The position numbers and the translations under genes were made by a program. A stretch of 64,000 nt of DNA from an uncultured Mycoplasmatota bacterium (GTDB taxonomy: Bacteria > Bacillota_I > Bacilli_A > RF39 > UBA660), in NCBI GenBank assembly GCA_900547775.1, contig URHW01000004.1, positions 5,331 through 69,330 on the forward strand, given 5' to 3'. Below the pieces are notes generated by a model that was not told where the DNA came from, made no database searches, and saw only the letters and a program-made list of their open reading frames with translations. Shown piece after piece: positions 17,255 to 25,488 of this stretch. Within the stretch, counting starts at the first letter, position 1, and every line of letters starts with the position of its first letter.

Positions 17255-17779
17255 CTATTCTGCTATCTTAAAATAAATATTAGATGTAAAATCATTTCCA
17301 TTAGAAGCAAGCATTTTAACCCTTAACTCCCTAAGACTAGTATTTTCAAACTCCTTATAATTAACAAAATCATTCTCATCTATTATTGCTCCATCAGGAA
17401 CTTTACGCACAAAATTACGTGTCCTCTCATCACTAGTTAAATTATTATTAACATATTCATATTTAATATATCTTGCATCATCAGTTAATGATAACTTCTT
17501 TACAATAAGTTCATTTAAATTACCTTCCCTAAAAGCATTAAAAGTAATTGTAACACTTTTCTTCCCATCTAAACTCACACTCTTGACTCCATATCTATTA
17601 ATATCCGTACTAATCGTATCAATTAAAATGGTATCTAATACTTCAAAATCAACTTCTAACTTACTCTTCTTATATAACCCATTAACTGTAATTAATAATC
17701 TTGTAATAAAAATAAGAATAATTGACACAAGCACAATAGATACAATAATCTCAACAAGAGTCATCCCCTTCTTATTCAT
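17255..17779 (-). CDS. Type IV prepilin-like protein (minor pilin)
   Basis: 174 aa from MNKKGMTLVEIIVSIVLVSII; an upstream in-frame GTG/ATG pair is less likely because the site GGTGATAGTG precedes this ATG. It has the prepilin G/MTLVE cleavage and Glu5 motif, a hydrophobic helix to about residue 27 and a small beta-rich globular part without cysteines. Overlaps the upstream pilin gene by 8 bp. PilW/ComGF-like minor pseudopilin by position and shape; exact class unknown. Confidence 0.75.
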   Translation of the reverse strand: MNKKGMTLVEIIVSIVLVSIILIFITRLLITVNGLYKKSKLEVDFEVLDTILIDTISTDINRYGVKSVSLDGKKSVTITFNAFREGNLNELIVKKLSLTDDARYIKYEYVNNNLTSDERTRNFVRKVPDGAIIDENDFVNYKEFENTSLRELRVKMLASNGNDFTSNIYFKIAE

Positions 17780-18281
17780 CACTATCACCAAACCTTAATG
17801 AAGCATACTGATAAATAGTCGGATTATTATTATAATTATTCTCATCTACATACATAACAATAATTCTATAACCACTTTCCTTAGTTGGATCTAACTTCTT
17901 TATATAATTCTGTGTAGTAGCCTCTAAATCAGATAACTCCCCACTATTAATATCACTAGTAAACCACTTAGTAAAATAAATAGAATTTATTCTCATATTA
18001 GTAACTAATGATTTAAAATAAGTATCACCCTTACCTAAACAATCACTATTACCCTGACAATAAATATACACACTAGAGCCATCATAACCATTAAACCCAC
18101 TATCTTCAAAATACTCTTTAACTAAATTAGTCTTATAAATATATTCTGTATTATCATAATAACTCTTTCTTTGTACAGCACTAATAACATTCATATAACC
18201 ACCATAAAGCATAATTAAAAGCACACACAAAACAAGAATAACTACAATTGTCTCTACTAAAACAAAACCCTTATTCTTCAT
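17772..18281 (-). CDS. Type IV prepilin-like protein (minor pilin)
   Basis: 169 aa. N-terminus MKNKGFVLVETIVVILVLCVLLIML carries the prepilin motif (G/FVLVE) and helix. Two cysteines (YIYCQGNSDCLG) about six residues apart could form a small disulfide loop. Starts 8 bp after the upstream gene and overlaps the next one. Minor pilin role is inferred from leader and operon. Confidence 0.72.
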   Translation of the reverse strand: MKNKGFVLVETIVVILVLCVLLIMLYGGYMNVISAVQRKSYYDNTEYIYKTNLVKEYFEDSGFNGYDGSSVYIYCQGNSDCLGKGDTYFKSLVTNMRINSIYFTKWFTSDINSGELSDLEATTQNYIKKLDPTKESGYRIIVMYVDENNYNNNPTIYQYASLRFGDSDE

Positions 18282-18289
18282 AATACCTC

Positions 18290-19210
18290 CTAATCATGCT
18301 TAAAACTAATATTACACTTACTAGCATGCCCATTATTCTTATACTTAAATAAATACTTAGTATTACTTTCATTAGTAATTGGACTAATCTCATAATCATT
18401 ATAATTACAACTTACTTCATCTAATTCATAACCCGCATAAGGAACAATCGTAAAAGAAATCTCATCATCATCTATAAAATCCTTTGTAATAAATGAAACT
18501 GTACCATCAAAATAATCTATATTATTATCAAGCCACTCTAAACTAACAATATCATTATAAGCGTAAGTAATATCCATAAGTAATAAATTAGTATAATAAG
18601 TTCTATTAGTGTTATAAGTACTCTGTTTACCAACAATCATATAACTAAGAGTTTCACTACCAGTTAAATCAACTATTTTAGAAACACTCTTCCAACCATC
18701 ATTATTAGAAGTACTAATAACCCTACTACTATCTATAACATCACCACTCACTGTATTAGAAACAAACACATCACTGGTATAACCAATACTAGGTTGATAA
18801 TATTCCATACGAATATAATATTTATGAGTAGAATCTACACTTATTGGCTGAGATAAATTACCACTTGATCCCGTCTTAATAACACACCTCTTACCAAAAT
18901 CTGCAACCTGAAAATTACCATTATTTTGAATACTCCAATCAGTAAGATTATTATTAGCATCAACACTATTAAAATTACCATTACGCACTAAATTAGTAAT
19001 ACTCTTTCCACCATCAACACTAGCATAAGAAACATATAAACTTATACTACCACTACCATCATTAAGTTTCTCTCGAATCTCACCATTATATCTATCCAAA
19101 ATAGTCTTATTTGCAATATAATTACTCAAAAGAGCCGTCAAAATAGCAATAAAAGCAAGAAAAAAAGTATAAATCAAACTAGTAGCAATAAACCCACTCT
19201 CATTCTTCAT
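18290..19210 (-). CDS. Pilin-operon protein with PilX-like leader and carbohydrate-binding-like domain
   Basis: 306 aa, first gene of the operon. The leader MKNESGFIATSLIYTFFLAFIAILTALLSNYI has a G-F cleavage site but no Glu5, as in PilX-like or non-canonical pseudopilins. Residues 75-205 (NLVRNGNFNS...LTDWSIQNNGNF...GSSGNLSQPI) look like a CBM_4_9/discoidin-type beta sandwich that often binds glycans. Ends with a short cysteine-bearing beta segment. This suggests glycan binding at the pilus tip; that is inference. Confidence 0.68.
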   Translation of the reverse strand: MKNESGFIATSLIYTFFLAFIAILTALLSNYIANKTILDRYNGEIREKLNDGSGSISLYVSYASVDGGKSITNLVRNGNFNSVDANNNLTDWSIQNNGNFQVADFGKRCVIKTGSSGNLSQPISVDSTHKYYIRMEYYQPSIGYTSDVFVSNTVSGDVIDSSRVISTSNNDGWKSVSKIVDLTGSETLSYMIVGKQSTYNTNRTYYTNLLLMDITYAYNDIVSLEWLDNNIDYFDGTVSFITKDFIDDDEISFTIVPYAGYELDEVSCNYNDYEISPITNESNTKYLFKYKNNGHASKCNISFKHD

Positions 19211-19254
19211 AACACCAGCCCTATTCTCTTTAAATTATAACATTATCTTAAAAG

Positions 19255-19284
19255 AAAAAAAAGCCCTAACTAAAAGTTAGAACT
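19255..19284 (-). terminator. Terminator of the transglycosylase / paralogue 3 operon
   Basis: AG-CTAAC / GTTAG-CT hairpin followed by T8 on the minus strand, just after the paralogue 3 stop. Confidence 0.75.
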
Positions 19285-19290
19285 CTATAA

Positions 19291-21162
19291 TTAATTTATA
19301 ATATAAGGATTATCACTCGTACCATTACCAGTTACGCTGGTCGAAGATATAAGAGAAATGGCCGGGCGAACACCAGTGTCGCCGTCAATGTTGCCGTCGC
19401 GCAAGTCACCCGAGCGCACGCCCCGATCGAGAGTGATGATGCTATCGAAGTAGCTAGGCGACAAGGACCACCACCAATTCGTCCCAGTATTTTCTTGTAA
19501 ATATGTAGAACGATTATAATAACCAGATACCGACCCAGCAAATGCTATTTCATCTGCAGTTAATAATCCTATTTTATAAGTTAAGTTACCATTACCATTC
19601 TTTGTATCATCAACAGTAAATTTAGATAATTTTCCACCATTATTATCATTTGGACATTTTAATGTTGGCTGTTTAGTGGAATCCAATCTATTATATGCAG
19701 CATAATTTGTATACTCTGTCCCATAACCTAATCCTCCACTTACTGTACTTTTATCATTACACCAAATTGTATCAGCTAGTTTATCTTCATATGGTGCTAA
19801 ATTTTTTGTATACCATATCTCCAAATTTTTTAGTATTGTACTTTTATTTGTATTTGCATGTGTACTTGCATAATCACTTGCTCCAGCAGTACCATACATA
19901 AATCCTACATAAGCATTATCATTATGGTTTGTATTAAATGCACTTTTATATGTTTCACCAGAGTATCTTGCAAATGCTGCATTAGTACTATTATTTGCTG
20001 ATGAACAAGGATTAGCTACTTTTGTAGTATTATCATTATGAAGAACAAGTTTTACTGAACCATCGCCTGTTATTCTTACTATTCTCCAGCATTTATTAGC
20101 AAATTGTACATAATTATTTTTTACTGCCCCTCTAAAGTAGTAAGATGTTCCATAATCATCTTCTGTACTAGCAAGTAATGCTTCTGTTGTATTTTTATTT
20201 GATGTTATTTGTTTGTACGTAAAACTGCTTGATGTAGCGCTTACTACATAATATATACTGCTTAAATTAGTGGTTGTTGTCATTGATCCTGCAGTACTTG
20301 AACCAGAACTTGATAAAGAACTATATGGCAAATATTTTCCAACTAAGCTTGAATATGAATTAGCATATGTATCACTTGTTACTGCAGTACCAGTTAAATT
20401 AAAGTTTGTCCCATTTGCTTCGTATCCAGTACCATAAGTTATATAATATGCTTGAGATGTTGATAATACACTTGTTGACTGACTTTCAACATCATCTTTA
20501 GTATGAGCATTTACTTCTTTTCCTGGTGTTGTAAGTGGTGATTTTATCTCGTTATTTGCAAGTATTGCATCTTTCAATGTAACCTCTTCATTAGCAGCTA
20601 CTCCAACAACGACTATCTTACCTTCCCAGTTCTTATTAAGTCCATCTGCAATAGATGTTTCACCATCCATCCATACTCTTAAATCGTAACTTTTCTCTTC
20701 ATTTGCTTTAAGTCCAGTAGTTACTAAAATATAACCTTTATTTGTGCCTTCCAATTCAGTTAAAGTCTGACTTCCAAGAAGCACGGAAGAGCCATCAGTC
20801 GTTCCTTTGCTAGATAAATTAACTTTTAAAAAACTATCCTTTAAGTATGCTACATCAGTACTTGTTCTATACTTACTATCAATCGTAATATACACTTTAA
20901 CATAACTATCACAATTATTTTTTAAAGTGAATGTAAATGGTGTTTGTTTAAGACCATCTTCATCACTTATCGGAAAAGCATCACTTAAAGTTATTTTAGA
21001 TGTTTCTTCAGTAAGCGTTGCATCTAAACAAGTTCTAGTTCCAATAACATTACTATTAGTTTGCGTTAATTTCAATCTAAACCAAGCATAACTTACACCC
21101 ATAAAAACAACTAAAGTTATAAGTAATCCATAATAAATTTTTATTTTCTTTTTATCTTCCAT
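19291..21162 (-). CDS. Anchored surface protein with lectin-like module and hypervariable patch (paralogue 3)
   Basis: 623 aa, same architecture as paralogue 1: membrane helix (about 8-30), TasA-like beta domain (TFTLKNNCDSYVKVYITID), linker AILANNEIKSPLTTPGKEVN, insert with QAYYITYGTGYEANG, and the C-terminal module from YYFRGAVKNNYVQFANKCWRIVRI. The patch coded by 19363-19455 reads SYFDSIITLDRGVRSGDLRD and onward; it is 61% GC with no codon ending in A, and charged where the other copies are Gly/Ser-rich. Seven bp after the lytic transglycosylase gene, so both are made together; the enzyme may open the wall for display (inference). Confidence 0.76.
   Translation of the reverse strand: MEDKKKIKIYYGLLITLVVFMGVSYAWFRLKLTQTNSNVIGTRTCLDATLTEETSKITLSDAFPISDEDGLKQTPFTFTLKNNCDSYVKVYITIDSKYRTSTDVAYLKDSFLKVNLSSKGTTDGSSVLLGSQTLTELEGTNKGYILVTTGLKANEEKSYDLRVWMDGETSIADGLNKNWEGKIVVVGVAANEEVTLKDAILANNEIKSPLTTPGKEVNAHTKDDVESQSTSVLSTSQAYYITYGTGYEANGTNFNLTGTAVTSDTYANSYSSLVGKYLPYSSLSSSGSSTAGSMTTTTNLSSIYYVVSATSSSFTYKQITSNKNTTEALLASTEDDYGTSYYFRGAVKNNYVQFANKCWRIVRITGDGSVKLVLHNDNTTKVANPCSSANNSTNAAFARYSGETYKSAFNTNHNDNAYVGFMYGTAGASDYASTHANTNKSTILKNLEIWYTKNLAPYEDKLADTIWCNDKSTVSGGLGYGTEYTNYAAYNRLDSTKQPTLKCPNDNNGGKLSKFTVDDTKNGNGNLTYKIGLLTADEIAFAGSVSGYYNRSTYLQENTGTNWWWSLSPSYFDSIITLDRGVRSGDLRDGNIDGDTGVRPAISLISSTSVTGNGTSDNPYIIN
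19363..19455 (-). other. Candidate DGR variable region, paralogue 3
   Basis: 93 bp, 57 G+C (61%). 26 of 31 codons end in C or T and none ends in A, against the AT-rich usage on both sides. Preceded by TGGTGGTCC-TTG-TCG-CCT and followed by ATTTCTCTTA and ACCAGCGTAACTGG, the same frame as in paralogues 2 and 4. Confidence 0.58.
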
Positions 21163-21169
21163 ATTTCAC

Positions 21170-22486
21170 CTACTTACTCTTAATTAATGGACTAGTCACA
21201 GTTGTCCTAACCATAATATCATTTCCATTCTCATCAACCTTTTCATTCTCTATCGGTTTACTAGAATCATAATAAGAAAGTACCATTTTTGGATATGCAA
21301 GTGATGTATCTCCATTAACATCAAATAAATTAATCCAAGAAGTATCATTTGCTTCCAATACCTCATTTAAAGATAAACCTCTATCCTGTGAAAACTCACT
21401 TAACTTACTCTTAGCACTAGTAGTTCCCCAATTATATGCACAAAGTGCTGCTGGTACATTATAATCCATATTAACCAAACAATTCTGAAAATACATACAA
21501 GCAATCTTTATATTAGTATCAAGTTCTCTAATATTACTATCAGTAACATGAAAAGTCTCCCAAGAAGAAGTATCAAAATTATACGCTTTAACATCCTGAT
21601 TTACCCAAACGGCATACTGCATTTGCATAAGACCTACTCCACCGCCTGGATCAATCTCTGTACTATGTACTCCCTTTTCTTGTGTTGCTATCGCCATTAT
21701 CAAATCTTTATCTATTCCATAAGTTTTAGCATACTTGCTAACTAACTCATAATAATTTTCTTTTGCATTAACTGCTTTCTCATCGCTAGTTCTATCACTA
21801 AAATCAATATTAAAATTCTGATAAATAGTGTCTTTTTCTTCCACTAACTGTGCAAGTAACTCTCCATTAGTTGGTTCCTTATTTTCTGCTTCTTCTACAT
21901 CTAATAAACTTATCATCTGCGTATCCATTAAAAGTTTATCATATCCTGGATCTTTTTCCTCTGTACTCGGCTGCGCACTTATCTCTTGATCCTCAGTTTC
22001 ATTTAAATATTTTTCCACACTATCATGATTAACTTCTTCCATCCAAGTTGCACTAACACTAGGAGTAAAAGGATCCTCAAACTCTTTAAGTTTATGACCA
22101 ATACTTAAAACAGATACCATAATAAGAAGAACCATAAGTCCCTTAGTAATTGTCCCAGTCTTAGATACCCTTTTAGCTTTCCTACTACCATTCATATACT
22201 TACTAGCCCTACTAGCATTATACTTATCTACTTTTTTTCTAGCATCTACTCTTTCAAATACCTGCTTATAATCCTTAATAAAAATAACTCTATCAGAATA
22301 AACAACTCTTATAACCTTTCCATCTTTACTAATTCTAGCATCAGTAGCATTTCTTCTTTCTACTTCATTTAAAAATTTCTTCGCTTCATCACCAAAAAAG
22401 ATATTACTATAAGAACTATCAGTATAACTATTATAATACTTAGTCGTTAATCTATTTCTATCACAGCAAACAACTATTTTGTCCAT
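21170..22486 (-). CDS. Membrane-anchored lytic transglycosylase (SLT domain)
   Basis: 438 aa. Residues 1-110 are a basic cytoplasmic part, one membrane helix lies at about 114-130 (GLMVLLIMVSVLSIG), then an acidic linker. The SLT fold is at about 250-400: YGIDKDLIMAIATQEKG gives the catalytic Glu, GVGLMQMQ is the conserved GLMQ motif and ALCAYNWG the AYNxG motif. It cleaves peptidoglycan glycan strands outside the membrane. Between the DUF1292-like gene (13-bp overlap) and paralogue 3 (7-bp gap), forming a three-gene operon. Confidence 0.85.
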   Translation of the reverse strand: MDKIVVCCDRNRLTTKYYNSYTDSSYSNIFFGDEAKKFLNEVERRNATDARISKDGKVIRVVYSDRVIFIKDYKQVFERVDARKKVDKYNASRASKYMNGSRKAKRVSKTGTITKGLMVLLIMVSVLSIGHKLKEFEDPFTPSVSATWMEEVNHDSVEKYLNETEDQEISAQPSTEEKDPGYDKLLMDTQMISLLDVEEAENKEPTNGELLAQLVEEKDTIYQNFNIDFSDRTSDEKAVNAKENYYELVSKYAKTYGIDKDLIMAIATQEKGVHSTEIDPGGGVGLMQMQYAVWVNQDVKAYNFDTSSWETFHVTDSNIRELDTNIKIACMYFQNCLVNMDYNVPAALCAYNWGTTSAKSKLSEFSQDRGLSLNEVLEANDTSWINLFDVNGDTSLAYPKMVLSYYDSSKPIENEKVDENGNDIMVRTTVTSPLIKSK

Positions 22487-22704
22487 AAGTCATCCCTTTT
22501 TTCTAACTCTGCATCAATCATATCCCATTCTTCATCTGTAGTTATAGGAAGAAGCGTTACATCATCACTAAGTATAGAAGCAGAAATATCCCCATTTTCT
22601 AAAACATATACAATATACCTTTTATTATTATTTTCAAATATAAATAGAACATGTAACTTCTCACCATTAACCTCTATCACACCATCTAATAATATCTCAT
22701 CCAT
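22474..22704 (-). CDS. DUF1292-like small protein
   Basis: 76 aa from the ATG spaced 6 nt after AGGAAG; an ATG six bases upstream is too close to that site. Acidic, soluble, with the alternating beta pattern and closing EEWDMIDAELEKR seen in DUF1292 proteins (YrzB-like). Function unknown. First gene of the transglycosylase operon. Confidence 0.6.
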   Translation of the reverse strand: MDEILLDGVIEVNGEKLHVLFIFENNNKRYIVYVLENGDISASILSDDVTLLPITTDEEWDMIDAELEKRDDLWTK

Positions 22705-22729
22705 ACTCATCTTCCTATTCTATACAAAA

Positions 22730-22758
22730 ATTATAACAACAAATTTCCCTTTTGTAAA
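22730..22758 (-). promoter_or_regulatory. Promoter of the DUF1292 / transglycosylase / paralogue 3 operon
   Basis: -35 TTTACA (22753-22758), 17-bp spacer, -10 TATAAT (22730-22735). Confidence 0.7.
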
Positions 22759-22763
22759 CATAA

Positions 22764-22784
22764 GAAAAGAGTAAGATTACTTAC
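22764..22784 (-). terminator. Terminator of tyrS
   Basis: GTAAG-TAAT-CTTAC hairpin followed by TCTTTTC on the minus strand, overlapping the stop codon. Confidence 0.65.
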
Positions 22785-24003
22785 CAATATAGTATTTCTT
22801 CTTACCCTTACGTACAATTAAATATTTATTATATAACAACTTATCACTGGTAATTGCATCACCCTCATCATTAACTTTTTCTCCATTAATACTAATACTA
22901 CCAGCACTAATAAATTCTCTTGCTTCTCTTTTACTAGAACATATCTTAGCATTTATTAACATATCAATAACTTTATCGTGAGCATTTACATCAAATGAAG
23001 GAGCCCCCTTAAAGGCATCTTCTAGTTCATCTTCATCTAAAAGTGTAATATCACCTTTAAATAAACAATCACTAATCTTTTTCGCTTTCAAATATTCTTC
23101 TTCCCCACGAATATCAGTAATAATCTCTCTAGCTAAAGCAATATGTGCTTCTCTTGCTTCTGGATGCTCATTATTCTTTCTTTCATACTCTTCTATTTCC
23201 TCTCTACTTAAGAAAGTAAATATCTTTAAATAATCAATAACAAGTGAATCATCCACATTAACTAAGTATTGATATAACTCATAACTTGAAGTCTTATTCT
23301 TATCAAGCCATAAAGCATTACCTTCACTCTTACCAAACTTCTTACCAGTCTTATCAAGAACAAGTGGCATTGTAAACCCATAAGCCTCCTTACCAGTTTT
23401 CTTTCTAATTAAATCAATACCAGTTGTAATATTACCCCATTGATCAGAACCTTCTGCTTGAAGTACACAATTCTTATCTTCAAATAATCTTAAGAAATCA
23501 TATCCTTGAATTAAAGTATAAGAAAACTCTGCATAAGTAATACCTGTCTCTAATCTTCTTCTAATAATATCTTTATCAAGCATATAATTAACATTAATAT
23601 ACTTACCAACATCTCTTAAGAAATCTAAAAATTCATAACCTTTAAACCAATCATAATTATTAACAAGTTCTGCTTTGCCATCAAATAAAGCACTAACTTG
23701 TTTAGAAATACCTTCTAAGTTTTTATTAAGAGTCTCTTTACTAATAATTTCTCTTTCAGCAGTTGGTCTAGGATCTCCAATAAGTCCCGTAGCTCCACCA
23801 ATTAATAAAATTGGATGATGACCTGCTTTAGCAAGTCTTTTCGCGGTAACAAGTGATGAGTAATGTCCTAAATGCAAACTATCTGCAGTTGGGTCTGTTC
23901 CCCAATAAAAACTAATTGGCTCTCCATTTAATAACTTTTCTATATCAGGACTACTAATATCTTTAACAAGTCCTCTCCATTTTAAATCTTCAAATAAATT
24001 CAT
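22777..24003 (-). CDS. tyrS: Tyrosyl-tRNA synthetase
   Basis: 408 aa, normal length for the bacterial TyrRS. Class I signature HLGHYSSL (HIGH-type) near residue 42, KFGKSEG (KMSKS-type) near 230, tyrosine-site residues in YTLIQGYDFLRL, and a C-terminal S4 RNA-binding domain (SKREAREFISAGSISINGEKV). Charges tRNA-Tyr in the cytoplasm. Lies 11 bp after a HAD phosphatase gene in an operon controlled by a T-box leader. Confidence 0.96.
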   Translation of the reverse strand: MNLFEDLKWRGLVKDISSPDIEKLLNGEPISFYWGTDPTADSLHLGHYSSLVTAKRLAKAGHHPILLIGGATGLIGDPRPTAEREIISKETLNKNLEGISKQVSALFDGKAELVNNYDWFKGYEFLDFLRDVGKYINVNYMLDKDIIRRRLETGITYAEFSYTLIQGYDFLRLFEDKNCVLQAEGSDQWGNITTGIDLIRKKTGKEAYGFTMPLVLDKTGKKFGKSEGNALWLDKNKTSSYELYQYLVNVDDSLVIDYLKIFTFLSREEIEEYERKNNEHPEAREAHIALAREIITDIRGEEEYLKAKKISDCLFKGDITLLDEDELEDAFKGAPSFDVNAHDKVIDMLINAKICSSKREAREFISAGSISINGEKVNDEGDAITSDKLLYNKYLIVRKGKKKYYIGK

Positions 24004-24014
24004 AATATCTCCTC

Positions 24015-24629
24015 CTATAATATATCTTTCAATTTTCTAATATCATTTATTGTACTTTCAGTATTTTCATTATCTTTACTTATATAAATAGTTTTCATTC
24101 CAAGTGCTTTAGCCGGATTAATATCACTAGTTAAACTATCACCAATCATTACACATTCATCATAATTATCTTTTTCTCTAGCTAAATCAAAAAACTCTTT
24201 ATTAGGTTTAATTCCATATTCACACCCGTATATATTCTTAAAATATTTATCTAAGCCGTGGTATCGCAATCTTCCCTTTTGAGCATCAGTGTACCAATTA
24301 GTAAGTACCACTAAAGTATACTTCTTACTTAAATAATCAAGAACATCACTAGTATCATCATTTAATAAAGTTGAATATCCTGCATAAATATCTAAACATC
24401 TATTTAAATCATCTTTACTAAACATAATCTTTAACCTATCACTAATATATTTGGAAAGTTCATCTTTATCAAACCCAATACCTTTTAACTCAAACTCTCC
24501 AATAACATCATAAAACATCTTAGGCTTAATATTAGGATAATCTTTTAGAAATTCCGTATAAGCATTTATACAATCTTTATATGTATCAAAAAGGGTATTA
24601 TCTACATCAAATATAATTCTCTTAATCAT
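24015..24629 (-). CDS. HAD-superfamily hydrolase (YjjG-like)
   Basis: 204 aa from MIKRIIFDVDNTL, which follows GGAGGAATAT; a start eight codons upstream has no ribosome site. HAD motifs: DVDNT (motif I), VVLTNW (motif II, T), K in GIKPNKEFF (motif III), and MIGDSLTSDI (motif IV). A C1 cap of helices follows motif I. Likely a small-molecule or nucleotide phosphatase. It is the first gene behind the Tyr T-box and is co-transcribed with tyrS; why it shares this control is not clear. Confidence 0.85.
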   Translation of the reverse strand: MIKRIIFDVDNTLFDTYKDCINAYTEFLKDYPNIKPKMFYDVIGEFELKGIGFDKDELSKYISDRLKIMFSKDDLNRCLDIYAGYSTLLNDDTSDVLDYLSKKYTLVVLTNWYTDAQKGRLRYHGLDKYFKNIYGCEYGIKPNKEFFDLAREKDNYDECVMIGDSLTSDINPAKALGMKTIYISKDNENTESTINDIRKLKDIL

Positions 24630-24643
24630 ATATTCCTCCACAA

Positions 24644-24775
24644 AAAAAATCATAAACTAAAGGACGAATAAAATCCGCGGTACCACCTTAATTCATGATT
24701 ACATGCTCTCTTAATCTTATCGCGATTTTCCACGTTTTAGCTCCAAGGTCGTAAATCTCTTCATCACTAACAAAC
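24644..24775 (-). promoter_or_regulatory. T-box riboswitch (probably tRNA-Tyr) before HAD-tyrS
   Basis: The T-box core AAGGTGGTACCGCGG lies at 24676-24690 on the minus strand. A long stem (AATCATGAATTAAGG with CCTTTAGTTTATGATT) followed by T8 forms the terminator. The 5' part has UAC in the specifier position region (TTTACGACC), matching Tyr. The leader is compact. Confidence 0.88.
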
Positions 24776-24777
24776 AT

Positions 24778-24806
24778 AGTATATCAAATGAAAATATTTA
24801 TTTCAA
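24778..24806 (-). promoter_or_regulatory. Promoter of the Tyr T-box operon
   Basis: -35 TTGAAA (24801-24806), 17-bp spacer, -10 TATACT (24778-24783). Confidence 0.75.
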
Positions 24807-24816
24807 GCAAAAAAAC

Positions 24817-24846
24817 TTGTATAAATTAGCTTTAATGTTGTATAAT
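24817..24846 (+). promoter_or_regulatory. Promoter of the candidate antitoxin RNA
   Basis: -35 TTGTAT (24817-24822), 18-bp spacer, perfect -10 TATAAT (24841-24846). It diverges from the T-box promoter. Confidence 0.6.
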
Positions 24847-24852
24847 TAACTT

Positions 24853-24944
24853 AAGGAAGAGCACTAACCCTGAAAGTTAGGCTTCTCCAGTTTGTTCTTT
24901 TGAAGCTACTTAACAGGTAATGTTACTAGCTTCTTTTATTTTAT
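24853..24944 (+). ncRNA. Candidate type I antitoxin small RNA
   Basis: About 90 nt from a good promoter. Starts with a hairpin (GGAAGAGCACTAAC with GTTAGGCTTCTCC) and ends with a strong hairpin at 24902-24933 (GAAGCTA...TAGCTTC with an inner TAACA/TGTTA stem) plus TTTTATTTT. Its 3' end converges on and overlaps the 3' end of the small hydrophobic peptide gene on the other strand. The 5' hairpin resembles the hairpin in the leader of the peptide mRNA, the arrangement known from Fst/par RNA I and RNA II. No significant open frame. Confidence 0.55.
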
Positions 24945-25030
24945 CTAAAAATAATAATAATCACTTTTAAAATAAGTAAAAGGACGAATATGATAATTAA
25001 ATTATCTAAAATAGATTTTAATTTTCTCAT
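24941..25030 (-). CDS. Small hydrophobic peptide, candidate type I toxin
   Basis: 29 aa (MRKLKSILDNLIIIFVLLL followed by ILKVIIIIFR): basic N-terminus, amphipathic lead-in, one membrane-spanning stretch and a basic end, the profile of membrane-acting type I toxins such as Fst/Ldr/TxpA. A GGGGAG ribosome site stands 8 nt before this ATG; an ATG two codons upstream is too close. Promoter TTGCAC-17-TAATAT. A convergent RNA gene overlaps its end. Not matched to a named family. Confidence 0.6.
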   Translation of the reverse strand: MRKLKSILDNLIIIFVLLLILKVIIIIFR

Positions 25031-25090
25031 AAACATCACTCCCCTCTTTATAAGAAAGGAGAAGTCTAACATAGTACTCTTCAAATAAGT

Positions 25091-25119
25091 ATATTAACAT
25101 AATCATTAAACTAGTGCAA
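25091..25119 (-). promoter_or_regulatory. Promoter of the small hydrophobic peptide gene
   Basis: -35 TTGCAC (25114-25119), 17-bp spacer, -10 TAATAT (25091-25096). The transcript leader contains GAAGAGTACTA and TTAGACTTCTCC, which can form a hairpin like that of the convergent RNA. Confidence 0.6.
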
Positions 25120-25170
25120 GCCCTTTATTTATGCTGGTTTGCAGACTTTTAAAATCTGTAATCATCTTAT

Positions 25171-25202
25171 AAAAAAAGATAACACTTTAAACATGTCATC
25201 TT
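25171..25202 (-). terminator. Terminator of the coiled-coil protein pair
   Basis: AAGATGACA / TGTTATCTT hairpin followed by T7 on the minus strand, just after the stop at 25201. Confidence 0.75.
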
Positions 25203-25488
25203 ACAATTTTTCAATAACTGCCGCATTCTTCTCTAAGCACCTAATCAAATCTGCATGATCATACTTTTCAAAGATTGCTCTAAATCTATCTGGATTTATA
25301 AAGAACATATGAGTATGTCCCATAAACACCTCTTTATAATTCTTAATTCCAATACCTTTTAAATAAGTATAATTTTCTTTAACTAGCGATGGAAACAATT
25401 TAAGTTTCTCAATAACGCTTGCTTCACTAGAACCATTAATTATTGTAATATCATCATCAGTTAATCCTAAATCTTTTAAATAATTCAT
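25201..25488 (-). CDS. Small alpha-helical protein, partner of the coiled-coil protein
   Basis: 95 aa, soluble and helical (MNYLKDLGLTDDDITIING start). Not recognised. Its helical pattern resembles the C-terminal 130 residues of the gene directly upstream (IYDSADLFTTSTPAEIEHVISKLL), suggesting a detached repeat of the same domain. Start and upstream stop share one base, so the two are coupled. Confidence 0.6.
   Translation of the reverse strand: MNYLKDLGLTDDDITIINGSSEASVIEKLKLFPSLVKENYTYLKGIGIKNYKEVFMGHTHMFFINPDRFRAIFEKYDHADLIRCLEKNAAVIEKL

Noticed and set aside
24853..24944. Second T-box or riboswitch on the plus strand
   Set aside because: No T-box core or known aptamer text, and no plus-strand gene follows it.
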